A DNA stretch of 64,000 nt, taken from assembly GCF_014905175.1 (NCBI RefSeq), contig NC_057793.1, positions 13,914,369 through 13,978,368 of the forward strand. The letters are read 5' to 3'. A model generated the notes under the pieces. That model was not told the DNA's origin, ran no database searches, and saw only the letters and a list, made by a program, of their open reading frames with translations. The DNA is from Aphidius gifuensis (taxonomy: Eukaryota > Arthropoda > Insecta > Hymenoptera > Braconidae). Made by a program: the position numbers and the translations under genes. Positions 54,708 to 64,000 of this stretch are shown one piece after another (position 1 is the stretch's first letter; each line of letters starts with the position of its first letter).

Positions 54708-54859
54708 TTCACGGGGCAAAATTGTTCTCATTAGGGCTTTTTTTCCGCTGATGGCGCTTGACAAAATTTTTTTTATATAGATTTCACATAGAAAAGCTCC
54801 ACAAAGGCCACCATCGGAAAAAAAACGCCCTAATGAGAACATCCTTTGAATACGGGTGC
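54708..54859. repeat. Right part of a split 165-bp MITE
   Basis: It resumes at TTCACGGGGCAAAATTG after the hAT insertion and ends GAATACGGGTGC. The ORF 54588-54944 is repeat-borne. Confidence 0.75.
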
Positions 54860-54904
54860 TGGGATGTGAATAGTGGACGAACACACCTAATGTTACCCCG
54901 TGAC

Positions 54905-56538
54905 CAGTGATGGGTAATTCGACGATTTTCGGGGTATCATGCAATCATACGTATGATACTACATAAAGTGTATGATAGTTGAGACTGCCGTCTTTTTTTA
55001 TAAAATAAACTAAATGATTTATTAAACTCTCACTCACACCACTGTACACAGCTGCACAGCTGTCAAACTGTTTTTTTTTTATTACACGATAAATAGGGTT
55101 ACCATATCTCCAGGAAACCAAATCAGAACATTTTCCTCCCACTCCAAAATTTCACCCCCTCCACCCATAAATTTATGTTTCAAGTTGATAATCATAACAA
55201 TTCATTTATTTTAATTATATGTTATTTATTTATTCGTTTTTTTTTAATTATTCAGTAACTATTCATCACAATTACATGAACGATAAAAAAATTTTTTACA
55301 GTAGTCAATTTCTTTGTCTAAATTAATTCATTAAAAATTAATTGGTTAGCAAAATTCTTTCTTTAGGCATTTTTCTTATAGCTTTCATGTTGTTAAATTA
55401 ATAATATTTTAAACAAATTAAAAGCTATAGAAAAAATGGCTAAGGAAAGGATGTTGCTCACTAATTATATTTTGAAGGGAAAGGATGTGGCTTACCTATT
55501 AATTTTCAAAGAATTAATTTCGCTAAAGAAATTAATTGGCAAGCCACAAAATTTACAAAAAAATAATTTTACGAAAATAAAAGAAGGATTGCCCACGCTA
55601 TAGAAATTTTTCATCGGGCCCCCTATACTCTATATGACGAAGTACATATACTGCACGCTATCTAAATTTTAATAATTAGAAGTATTCAAGAGTCCATCAT
55701 AGATAGCGTAAATTCTATATTATATTTATTGAAAAAACTTTATCATAAAAAAAAATTTCGAAAATTGTAAACGAGTTTCAAAAATCAGGACATTTAACAA
55801 ATCAGGACCGTATCAGGACAAGCCGTTCAAAATCAGGACATGTCCTGCTAAATCAGGACGCATGGTAACCCTAACGATAAATAATAAATAAATTCATCAA
55901 CGTGTATAAAAAATTTTATTAAAATTAAAACATTATACGAGAAAATAATTTAACAGTTAATATTATGACTTCTTCAAAAAATTCGCTCAGGAGTTTGCCT
56001 GGAATATATTAAAGTATGCCAATATGATGAAGGAGGTCAACTTGGCAAATAGGTCTCCCGGATTAATATAATACGTTCCTCATAAAGAACGACAGGGAAA
56101 ATATATTTGTGATATTGAGTGATGTTAGATTATCCGTGTGATTATAATATCATAATTACTGTATTTATTATTTTTTTTTTGCAAGCTAATGAAACTATCT
56201 TTTTTCCTGGCATTTCATGATGTTTCTTACAACCTGTCAAAACGCTCCTTGATTTTTAAGATTATTCAAATAAAATACAAACAATCATTTTTCGTTAGTT
56301 GATTTATTAATAAATATTAATAAATTCTTGAGATTACATATTATGTTGGATGTTGACATATTGTTTTTGGGCGCCAAATATGTGTACAATGGCGTCAGTA
56401 AAATAGTTTAAAAAGTTAAATGTAGAGGCGCTCTTAATGTATGATACATGGCGTATGATAATGGAGATGTATCATACTGTATGATACAGTGTATGATACT
56501 GCTGTATGATACACCGGTATCATACCTACCCAACATTG
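54905..56538. mobile_element. hAT-like MITE, GTATCATAC type, copy 3
   Basis: Ends CAGTG(A)TGGGTA; exact duplication CCCGTGAC at 54897-54904 and 56539-56546. Interrupted by another hAT-like element at 55094-55873; without it the length is about 850 bp, as in the sisters. Confidence 0.9.
55094..55873. mobile_element. hAT-like element, TAGGGTTACCAT ends
   Basis: Inverted TAGGGTTACCAT is flanked by ACGATAAA on both sides (55086-55093, 55874-55881), and the intact target ACGATAAATAATAAA is visible in the sister copies. The right side carries AATCAGGACA words. No transposase. Confidence 0.85.
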
Positions 56539-56551
56539 CCCGTGACTACTG

Positions 56552-56926
56552 GGGTGCATTCCTTTAATAAAAAATTTTTTTTCGTTTTGCAATTTCGCCC
56601 TGTAATACCGGCCAAAATTTTATAGGAAAAAGCTGTTTCGTGTAGTGGCAGTACTGGCACATGACATTATTTTTTTTGGCTTCAAATTATTAGATGGATA
56701 ACTGTTCAATGTTTATATCAAACTGAAATAAATAGAAAATTGACTTGTTGTGATTGTTTGTTATTGTCACATAGCTCATACCACACATTATCGTAAACTG
56801 TAAAGCCTGGAATATTGCATAGAGAATTTTATCACTTTTGTCGTTGTTTCTGTTTCTAGTTTTTAGTCGGTATTAGAGAGCGAAATTGCAAAACGAAAAA
56901 AAAATTTTTATTAAAGGAATGCACCC
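56552..56926. repeat. GGGTGCATTCC element, full length
   Basis: Inverted ends GGGTGCATTCCTTTAATAAA continue with TTTCGTTTTGCAATTTCGC. This is the best-delimited copy of the family in 46712-48230; another is 59899-60349. Confidence 0.8.
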
Positions 56927-57169
56927 ACGAATTTTATACAATTTAGGGCTTTTTTTTGCGACTGATGGCGCTTATAAAATTTTTTTTTTATAGATTTTAC
57001 ATATAAAAGCTCCATAAGCGCCACCCGCAGATGAATTAAAGCCCTAAATTGTAATGCCCTGTGAATACTGAAACTCACGACAAACAACATTCCGCTTGTA
57101 AACATGGCCGACAAAATTCTGAGGGATCTGAGCACAAGCAATTGCAACAAGTTAATTTTCTATTTATTA
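56927..57169. repeat. Partial 165-bp MITE and unique spacer
   Basis: 56927-57066 is an end-truncated MITE (TTTAGGGC...GCCCTAAATTG). The minus-strand ORF over it is not a gene. Confidence 0.6.
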
Positions 57170-58550
57170 CGGAGGCTAGGAGCCATAGGCTCAGTTGCAG
57201 TATTGTATTTTATAACGAAAAAAAAAAAAAACGTTTATAACTTACGAACTGATTGAAAGAAAATCATCGTATTAGGCTTCAATGATGCGTCTTTCAAAAC
57301 TCTATCGCCCGCATTATGGGTTTTTTCCTCCATCTTCAATAGTTTCTGAAGAAAAAAAAAAATAATCAAATATTTAATTTTTTTTCCCAGGAACTATTCA
57401 AGGCCAAAGAAAAAGCCAAATATGCCATAACGAAGCTTTGTAAGGACTTTCATTTAAGCCTAGTTTGATGTCTCCATCTTCATTATCCCGAAAGTTATAA
57501 CGGTTTTTAACAAATTTAAAAAAATTAAATATTGAATAACTTGACCAAAAATTAGATTAAAGCCTCCGTATTATAGGCTTATATTTTGCGTCTCAAAAAA
57601 CTGTATCGCCCGCATTATGGGTTTTTTCCTCCATCTTCAATAGTTTTTGAAGAAAAAAAAAAAACTTTAAAATAAAAAAATAATCAAATATTTGATTTCT
57701 TTTCTCGAAAACTATTCAAGGCCAAAAAAAAACCCACATCTCCTACAACAGAGCTTTTTAGGAACTTTTAATTAAGCCGAATAATGTTTCCATCCTCATT
57801 ATCCTCGAAGTTATAGATTTTAAATCAATTTTTCAACAATTCAGAAAAATTAGGCAATGAATACTCAACGTAGAATTGAAATAGAGAAATCGATTTCACG
57901 ACAAAAAAAATTTTCAAACAAAAAATTGACAAAAAAAATCACGATGAAAAAAATCATGATAAAAAAAATCACAATAAAAATTCAAAAAAAAAAAATTTCG
58001 ACAAAAAAAATCTAGTGACTAAGTCAAAGATTTGGATGGTTAAATGATCTAGATATTGATTGTTCGGATATTATTAAGGCTAAGTAAAATATCTAACGGC
58101 TATACATATAAGAAAAATAATTTATATGAAATATTAAATTTATTATTTATAAAAAAAAAAATTTATTATGACGTAATTTTTTTAAAAAATTTTTTCTGCC
58201 ATGATTTTTTTTGTCGTGATTTTTTTCGCAGAGTTTTTTTTGGAAAATTTTTTTTGACATATAACCGAGAATTCGTAACGGGATCTTATTTTGCGTCGCA
58301 AAAAACTCGATCACCCGCATAATCAGTTTTTTTTGCTATCTCCAATATTTTTTGAGAAAAAAAAAACAATAAACATGAAAATTTTTTATTGTATGTTATT
58401 ATTAATAAACCGTAAAATTTTGTAAAAAACCATAATTTCATTATATCTGACAAATTAAGACACCCATGGCCCTAGCCGGAGTATCGAAAATTTTTAATTT
58501 TCAACGGGTAACGCGGGCTACACGCCCCAACAAACGTTACCAGATCTTTT
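57170..58550 (+). repeat. Repeat family R, most complete copy
   Basis: Starts CGGAGGCTAGGAGCCATAGG and ends with GGGTAACGCGGGCTACACGC..AACGTTACC, which can fold as a stem-loop, then a T run. The flanks match the uninterrupted GGGTGCATTCC repeat (TTTTCTATTTATT / AGTTT.ATATAAACATTG), so both ends are fairly certain. The phrase ACTCTATCGCCCGCATTATGG repeats about every 300 bp. 57895-58250 adds an AAAAAATCACGA/TCGTGATTTTTT foldback. No convincing coding frame. Confidence 0.65.
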
Positions 58551-59604
58551 TTTAGTTTAATATAAACATTGAACAGTTATTCAGGTTATTCTTCCGATAA
58601 TTGAAAGCAACGAAAAATATAATGTGTCAGTACTGTCACTACAAGAAACAGCTTTTTCTTATAGAATTTTGGTCAGTATTACAGGGCGAAATTGCAGTAT
58701 TAGTAACAATGAATGGAAGAAAAATTAAGACTAATAATATTTTCACTTAGACTAATATAAATTTTTAAATATACCATATTTTAACGTTTTTTATATTTTT
58801 TTATATCATGAACTAATAAAGCTGTTCATTTTTTTTTTGACATTAGTTTGTCAATATTTTGCACTTGCAATTTGTCCTTGAAAAGAAATATGAAAAGATC
58901 AAAGTAGAAATGAAAAACAAAAAACAAAATAAAAAACCAATTTTCTCAAAGAAAAAAAAAAAGGACAAACTCAACTAAAAACTACATATGTTTTTAAATT
59001 TTATATGATTATTTTTGGTGTACTTTGAACTTTAAAAGTTAAAACTTGTAACCCTTTTTTAATGACAATAATGATAATTTAAGCTCTTCACTTTAAAAAG
59101 CTGATTATTTTTTTCTTTTTTTGAATTTCTACCTGGTACTGTTAAACTTGAGACTGATTGGGATAAATTATTGTTACGTATTGGTATTTTCAATATTTAA
59201 AATAATTAATTAATGATTAATATTCGATAAATTCAATGCTGATAAATAATATCGAGTAGCACATAAATTTTTTCTTTTTATTTTTAATAATTAATTTTCA
59301 GTTTTAACAACATTTACATTTTTAAATATTTTTTATACTTTTTTTAATATCATTTTTCACTTCAAACTATTTCTAAAGACGTAGTTGCAATTTACCTCAA
59401 CAACCCGATATTTGACATCTGTTGGAAATAACAAATATTGTAAACTAGTACCTAAGCAAATTATAAACGCTGACTAGCCTGGGAACCATAAAATATAATT
59501 CGTAAAAAGATGTTCCCACTTTTAATCATCCCTTATTTAGTTTATAATTTTGATGGGAATTTTTATTTTAATAGTTTGAGGAGCTTCACTCTTGCGACAA
59601 CTTC
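58551..59604. other. No gene seen; AT-rich sequence
   Basis: It begins with a GGGTGCATTCC-family remnant to about 58700, then AT-rich sequence without coding character. Confidence 0.4.
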
Positions 59605-59878
59605 CCTTCACAAAATTTTTTTTATATAGATTTCACATAGAAAAGCTCCACAAACGCTACCATCGGAAAAAAAACGCCCTAATGAGAACATCCTCTGCAG
59701 TCCAATTCACAGGGCATTACAATTTAGAGCTTTTTTCCTCAACTGACGGCGCTTGTGAAGCTTTTGTATAAAAAATCTATATAAAAAAAATTTTACAAGC
59801 GCCATCATTGGCAAAAAATAGCCCTAAATTGTAAAAAATTTGCCCTGTGAATTGGACTGCTGAATACGGGTGCTGCAG
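59605..59878. repeat. 165-bp MITE nested inside another copy
   Basis: A GCAGTCC-type copy (59697-59860) splits a GCACCCG-type relative (59605-59696 and 59861-59875). Confidence 0.75.
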
Positions 59879-59898
59879 TCCAATTCACAGCAGCACTC

Positions 59899-60349
59899 GG
59901 GTGCATTCCTTTAATAAAAAATTTCTTTTCGTTTTGCAATTTCGCCCTGTCATACCGACTAAAAACTAGAAACAGAAACAACGACAAAAGTGATAAATTT
60001 CTCTATGCAATATTCCAGGCTTTACAGTTTACGATAATGTGTGGTACGACCTATGTGACAATAATCACAACAAGTCAATTTTCTATCTATATTTCAGCAG
60101 TCAATTACAATTACAATGCACACTCACATGTGAAGTATAACAATTTTCTCATCTAAATTGTATTTCCTTGTTTGATGCAGTAATATAAACATTGAACAGT
60201 TATCCATCTAATAATTGGAAGCCAAAAAAAATAATGTCATGTGCCAGTACTGCCACTACAAGAAACAGCTTTTTCCTATAAAATTTTGGCCGGTATTACA
60301 GGGCGAAATCGCAAAACGAAAAAAAATTTTTTATTAAACGAATGCACCC
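59899..60349. repeat. GGGTGCATTCC element copy
   Basis: Same ends as 56552-56926, in the opposite orientation; contains the GTGCCAGTACTGCCACTACA block. The ORF 60241-60450 is repeat-borne. Confidence 0.75.
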
Positions 60350-60396
60350 CTCATGTTTTCATTATGGCTTTTTTTCCGATGGCGGCGCTTCAAAAA

Positions 60397-61428
60397 CTTT
60401 TTGTCAGAGTTCTGTTTGAATCGTATTCTATGACAAGAGAGCTCATTTAACATTTTCATGCTGCCGAGCTAGAGTTTACATCGATGTATATATATACTAT
60501 TTAGGACGATGATGACAATTGACAAGAAAGTAAATTTTTTTTTAAAATTAATTTGATAAAAATACACGTTTAATTTTTTTTAATACCTAAAATAAGAAAA
60601 AATATCTTGTTTAAAACCTAAATTTTTCTAAAAACTGTTGCTCACTCATATATTCAATAGGATCAGACATACTTCGAATATTATTGTTTAACCTCATATT
60701 AATTCATCTTAATCTCCCTGGGATATTCATTTGGTCCTTCTCTATTACTATTTTCGTCTGCAACAGTAAAGGCTTGTGGCCACTAGCATATAGTTTTTCG
60801 ACCAAGTTCTATGCCATAGCGCTATGGAAGGAAAAGTTCACATATGACGGCTATAGGGCGGCGTTTTAATCGTTTCTTGAAATTGTTTCAGCTGTACCAA
60901 CTTGCTTACAAACACATAAAAAATAAATAAAAATATAACCTTTCTTATTTGTTGACAATTTGATATTTTGACAGTCAATCATTATATATATGTACTATAC
61001 ATGGTGTAAATATAAACAAAGAAATTTATTAACAACGCTAACCATTGTTGTTGTATTTTTTTAATGTTGGCTGTATCAAAAAAAACTAGTGTGAAGTTAG
61101 CGGTTCTATGCTGAAAATGCTGCATGCATTTTTTCAACATAGTCCTCGGCGGCCATTTTCTAGTAAATTTCTAGTTAGATATAGTGACACAAGTGCTATG
61201 GCATAGAACTTGGTCGAAAAACTATGCTAGTGGCCACATGCCTTAACAACAATCAACTTGAAAATTTGACAGCTTTATTTGCTTACATTCTTAATAGGGT
61301 TATGGTGCTCAAAATCATTAAAACATGTCGTATATACATCGATGTGAACCCCAGCTCGACAGCATAAAAATGGGCTCTCTCGTCATGACGTCATAGAATA
61401 CGATTCATACAGAACTCTGATAAAAGTA
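60397..61428. repeat. Foldback, TTTTTGTCAGAGTTCTGT ends
   Basis: Left blocks CAGAGTTCTGT, GAATCGTATTCTATGAC, GAGAGCTCA and ACATCGATGTATATA are mirrored at the right (61310-61428). Another foldback is inserted at 60769-61244. Confidence 0.65.
60769..61244. repeat. Nested foldback, TGTGGCCACTAGCATA ends
   Basis: Inverted ends of about 50 bp: AAGGC.TGTGGCCACTAGC, then TTTTTCGACCAAGTTCTATG and CCATAGC. The ORF 60684-60869 runs over one arm and is not a gene. Confidence 0.75.
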
Positions 61429-61465
61429 GAGTGGGTATAAGTAGAGTGGTGCCAATAGCCGTCTG

Positions 61466-61666
61466 GGGAGCGTTCGATAGCTGGCCGAGGGCCTCGGCCT
61501 GGGCCAACGGAAAGACAACTTGATAAATCAAAAACTCACTATGAGAAAATCCCATGTAAATATTTGAAATTATAATGTAGCAATGCTGACACTACGAACA
61601 TATAAAATAAACCATGATAAAAAATTGGCCGGATTTTTGGCCTCGGCCAGCTATCGAACGCTGCCC
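61466..61666. repeat. 200-bp MITE, second copy
   Basis: Reverse-orientation sister of 43701-43902, with the same GCGTTCGATAGCTGGCCGAG ends. Confidence 0.85.
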
Positions 61667-62100
61667 TGGTTTTTGATTGGTCCGCCATTTCCTGTTTTTT
61701 GTATGGAGTGGGGAGAAGAGGGAGTTTTGAACAGTTTAAAAGGAAAAAAATTAATTTAATATATAAATCAAGTAAATATATATTTTAAATAAATAATAAT
61801 TTATATTTTTAATTATTAAATTATTCTTAAATTAATTATTGAATTATTTATTTAATAATTCAATAAATAATTTAAATAAACACAGCTATATTAATAACTT
61901 AATTTTATTCATATTCAAATTATATTTATAAAAACTTATTTGAATTTAACTGATATAAATATACCTATATATTCTGATATTATATATATAGTATGGTTAT
62001 AATTATTAAATTTATATATTATTATAATTTCAATATAAATATGATAGAAATATAGATATTTGAAGAGGCAAAACACTACAGATAAAGTGACAAATAATAT
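61667..62100. other. No gene seen; AT-rich sequence
   Basis: Low-complexity ATTAAT-rich sequence; the minus-strand ORF 61936-62178 has no supporting features. Confidence 0.4.
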
Positions 62101-63140
62101 CCCTAGTGAAAATGGCGACACCGATCCGACACCAATCCGACAGTCGGTTTGTGCACTGATCTCATACAAAAACGACACAAAACCGACACACGACTATAAG
62201 AATTTCTAAGTCACAAAAATAAATAGTAAGAAGCATTTAAAAAATAAAATATTATGTCTAAAAATTTCTTAATAATATTCTCACAATTTAAGACACATTA
62301 GAATTTTTTTTAAATAATTTTTTTATTGAAAAAACTCAATTCTGTTTACGTATTAAAAGTGAGGTTAGCTGTCAGAATCATCTGTACACGACTGTGAGAT
62401 TTTACAATTCTCACACAATTCCGACACACGACTGTGAGAATTTTAAATCCGACACAATTCCGACACAAATCCGACAGACGTACGACAGTATATTTTTATT
62501 TTGTATTTAATATAAAAGAAAGCATTTTATTAACAAAAATTTTTGTTCAATATTAAAGTTATAATATTTTAATAATTTTAGGCATATTAGATTTTTTTTT
62601 TTTGAATAAATTTTGACAAAAAAAATAATTGGAATCGTCTGTGAGAATTTGCGATTTGCAAAACTTCTTGTTTAATAATAAAATTATAATCTTTTAATAA
62701 TTATAGGCATATTAGATTTTTTTCAAATTATTTTATTAGAAAATCATCATTTTTTGGTTTTTTTATGAGGTTAAGAACGGTTTTTTTTTAAATACTTTTT
62801 TTTTAAAACTAATTTAATCAGTTTTCCATGTATTTGGTATTTTTGTAACTCGAATGTAATTTGTAATGAAACCATGTATTTGGTTTCCAATGTTTCCAAT
62901 TATTTTTTTTGTCAAAATTTATTCAAAAAAAAAAAAATCTAATATGCCTAAAATTATTAAAATATTATAACTTTAATATTGAACAAAAATTTTAATTAAT
63001 AAAATGCTTTTTTTTATATTAAATACAAAATAAAAATATACTGTCGTACGTCTGTCGGAATTGTGTCGGAATTGTGTCGGATTTACAAATCTCACAGACG
63101 TGTGTCGGAATTGTGTGAGAATTGCAAATTCTCACAGACG
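62101..63140. repeat. Word-iterating foldback, word TCCGACACAAT
   Basis: It opens CCCTAGTGAAAATGGCGACA. The left arm repeats CCGACACAATTCCGACACA and ACTGTGAGAATTT words, and the right arm (63035-63140) carries the inverse TGTGTCGGAATTGTGTCGG. Inner AT-rich arms also pair (62505-62640 with 62900-63030). The outer right end is not clear. Confidence 0.65.
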
Positions 63141-63600
63141 ATTCCAATTATTTTTTTTGTCAGAATTTATTCAAAAAAAAAAAAATCTAATGTTACGTCT
63201 TGGTATCAATATAATAAATAAATTAATTATTTAAATATTTAGTAAATTCAAGGGCATATAAAATATTGAGTAGGCATGTAGATTTTTTTCTTTTTATTTT
63301 TTCATAATTATTTTTATATTTTTTTTAGCAAAATCAACATTTTACCTTTTTCTCACATATTATTTTTTATTTTAATTTTTATTTTCTCAAGCCTATCCTT
63401 CAAGGCTAAATATCAAGGCCTATCGAACGCTTTCTTGGGTTCACAGTGTCCACAGAGACCAACGTTACCAACCCTACCATCTTGATGGTATATCTACCAC
63501 CAAAACGCCTCTGATACCATCTAGCATCATGAAGGACGATGATATGAGAAATATACCATCTTTTTGGTTTTCAGAACAGAAATTTTTTTTTTCTCTTTTT
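63141..63600. other. No gene seen; AT-rich sequence
   Basis: AT-rich with a short relic of the 200-bp MITE at about 63421 (CTATCGAACGCT). The ORF 63474-63668 runs into repeat family R and is not supported. Confidence 0.4.
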
Positions 63601-64000
63601 ATGGAGGCTAGAAGCCATAGGCTTAGCCGCAGTATTGAATTCATCGGCGAAAAAAAAAAAAAACTCATAACTTACGAACTAAGTAACATAGAGACTTCGT
63701 ACTAGGCTTAAAAGAAGCGCATTGAAAAACTCTATCGCTCGCATAATCGGTCTCTATTGATAACAGTTTTGAGTTAAAAAGAAAAAATGTAAATTTTGAA
63801 AAAATTTTTTTTCTTTCATAAAAAATTAAGGTACTATCTATTAGAAAGTATTTATCACCAAAGGTTTTTTGTTCGTAAAACTTCTCGGTTTAATATTTCA
63901 TTATTCTTAAACTATCATTTATGTAACTTAAAATGTTACATACGTTTTTATGCGGAAATTTTTCAAGTTATAGAAACGGCGCAATGAATAGCTCAAAGTT
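63601..64000 (+). repeat. Repeat family R, cut by window end
   Basis: Starts GGAGGCTAGAAGCCATAGGC and follows the family through CGTACTAGGCTTAAAAGAAG and ACTCTATCGCTCGC. Its AT-rich frame (63796-63987) parallels 1838-2032. Confidence 0.7.

Noticed and set aside
58056..58322. ORF with Cys/His/Phe-rich repeat (FFCHDFFCRDFF)
   Set aside because: Looks like a metal-binding motif, but it is the TCGTGATTTTTT foldback translated.
60684..60869. Short ORF of 61 codons
   Set aside because: Overlaps a foldback arm; no independent support.

Overview
The window looks like an AT-rich, intron-bearing insect genome crowded with transposons. The strongest evidence is a split gene for NAA15 (auxiliary subunit of the NatA N-terminal acetyltransferase), whose exons read clearly as the animal protein. 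A hymenopteran, perhaps a parasitoid wasp, is a guess from general composition and repeat style; nothing in the sequence settles it. No rRNA gene, CRISPR array or bacterial-style operon is visible.

Only two host genes are well supported. (1) A single long plus-strand reading frame (14009-17083) encodes a secreted, low-complexity protein of 1024 residues that I do not recognise. (2) NAA15 lies on the minus strand. Seven exons between 35652 and 24982 encode the first 583 residues or so. The last third of the protein is not found in the window, so the gene either runs beyond the left edge, with the secreted-protein gene nested in a very large intron, or is broken. Its sixth intron is 8.3 kb and is almost wholly built of nested foldback elements.

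Left part (1-14000): fragments of a long repeat family, tRNA-like (Pol III A/B-box) modules, elements filled with iterations of a short word, a hAT element with an 8-bp target duplication, a degenerate minus-strand reading frame, and AT-trinucleotide tracts. Middle (17300-24900): a P-superfamily-like element with 8-bp target duplications, large palindromes and a 109/121-bp minisatellite. NAA15 region (24982-35652): a chain of TTAA-delimited elements and a 1-kb multi-hairpin palindrome. Right part (35900-64000): insertions within insertions. An element with about 135-bp inverted repeats carries exons of the centriole protein CEP120 and sits inside another transposon. Seven hAT-like non-autonomous copies are present, five with exact or near-exact 8-bp duplications. 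A second P-like element encodes only a THAP zinc-finger protein. Many copies of a 165-bp MITE are scattered throughout.

The most unusual patterns are: (a) elements of common design (terminal repeat, array of one short word, tRNA-like centre, array of the same word, terminal repeat) in which each element has its own word; (b) the captured CEP120 exons; (c) the THAP-only P-like element; and (d) consecutive TTAA-bounded foldbacks inside NAA15.
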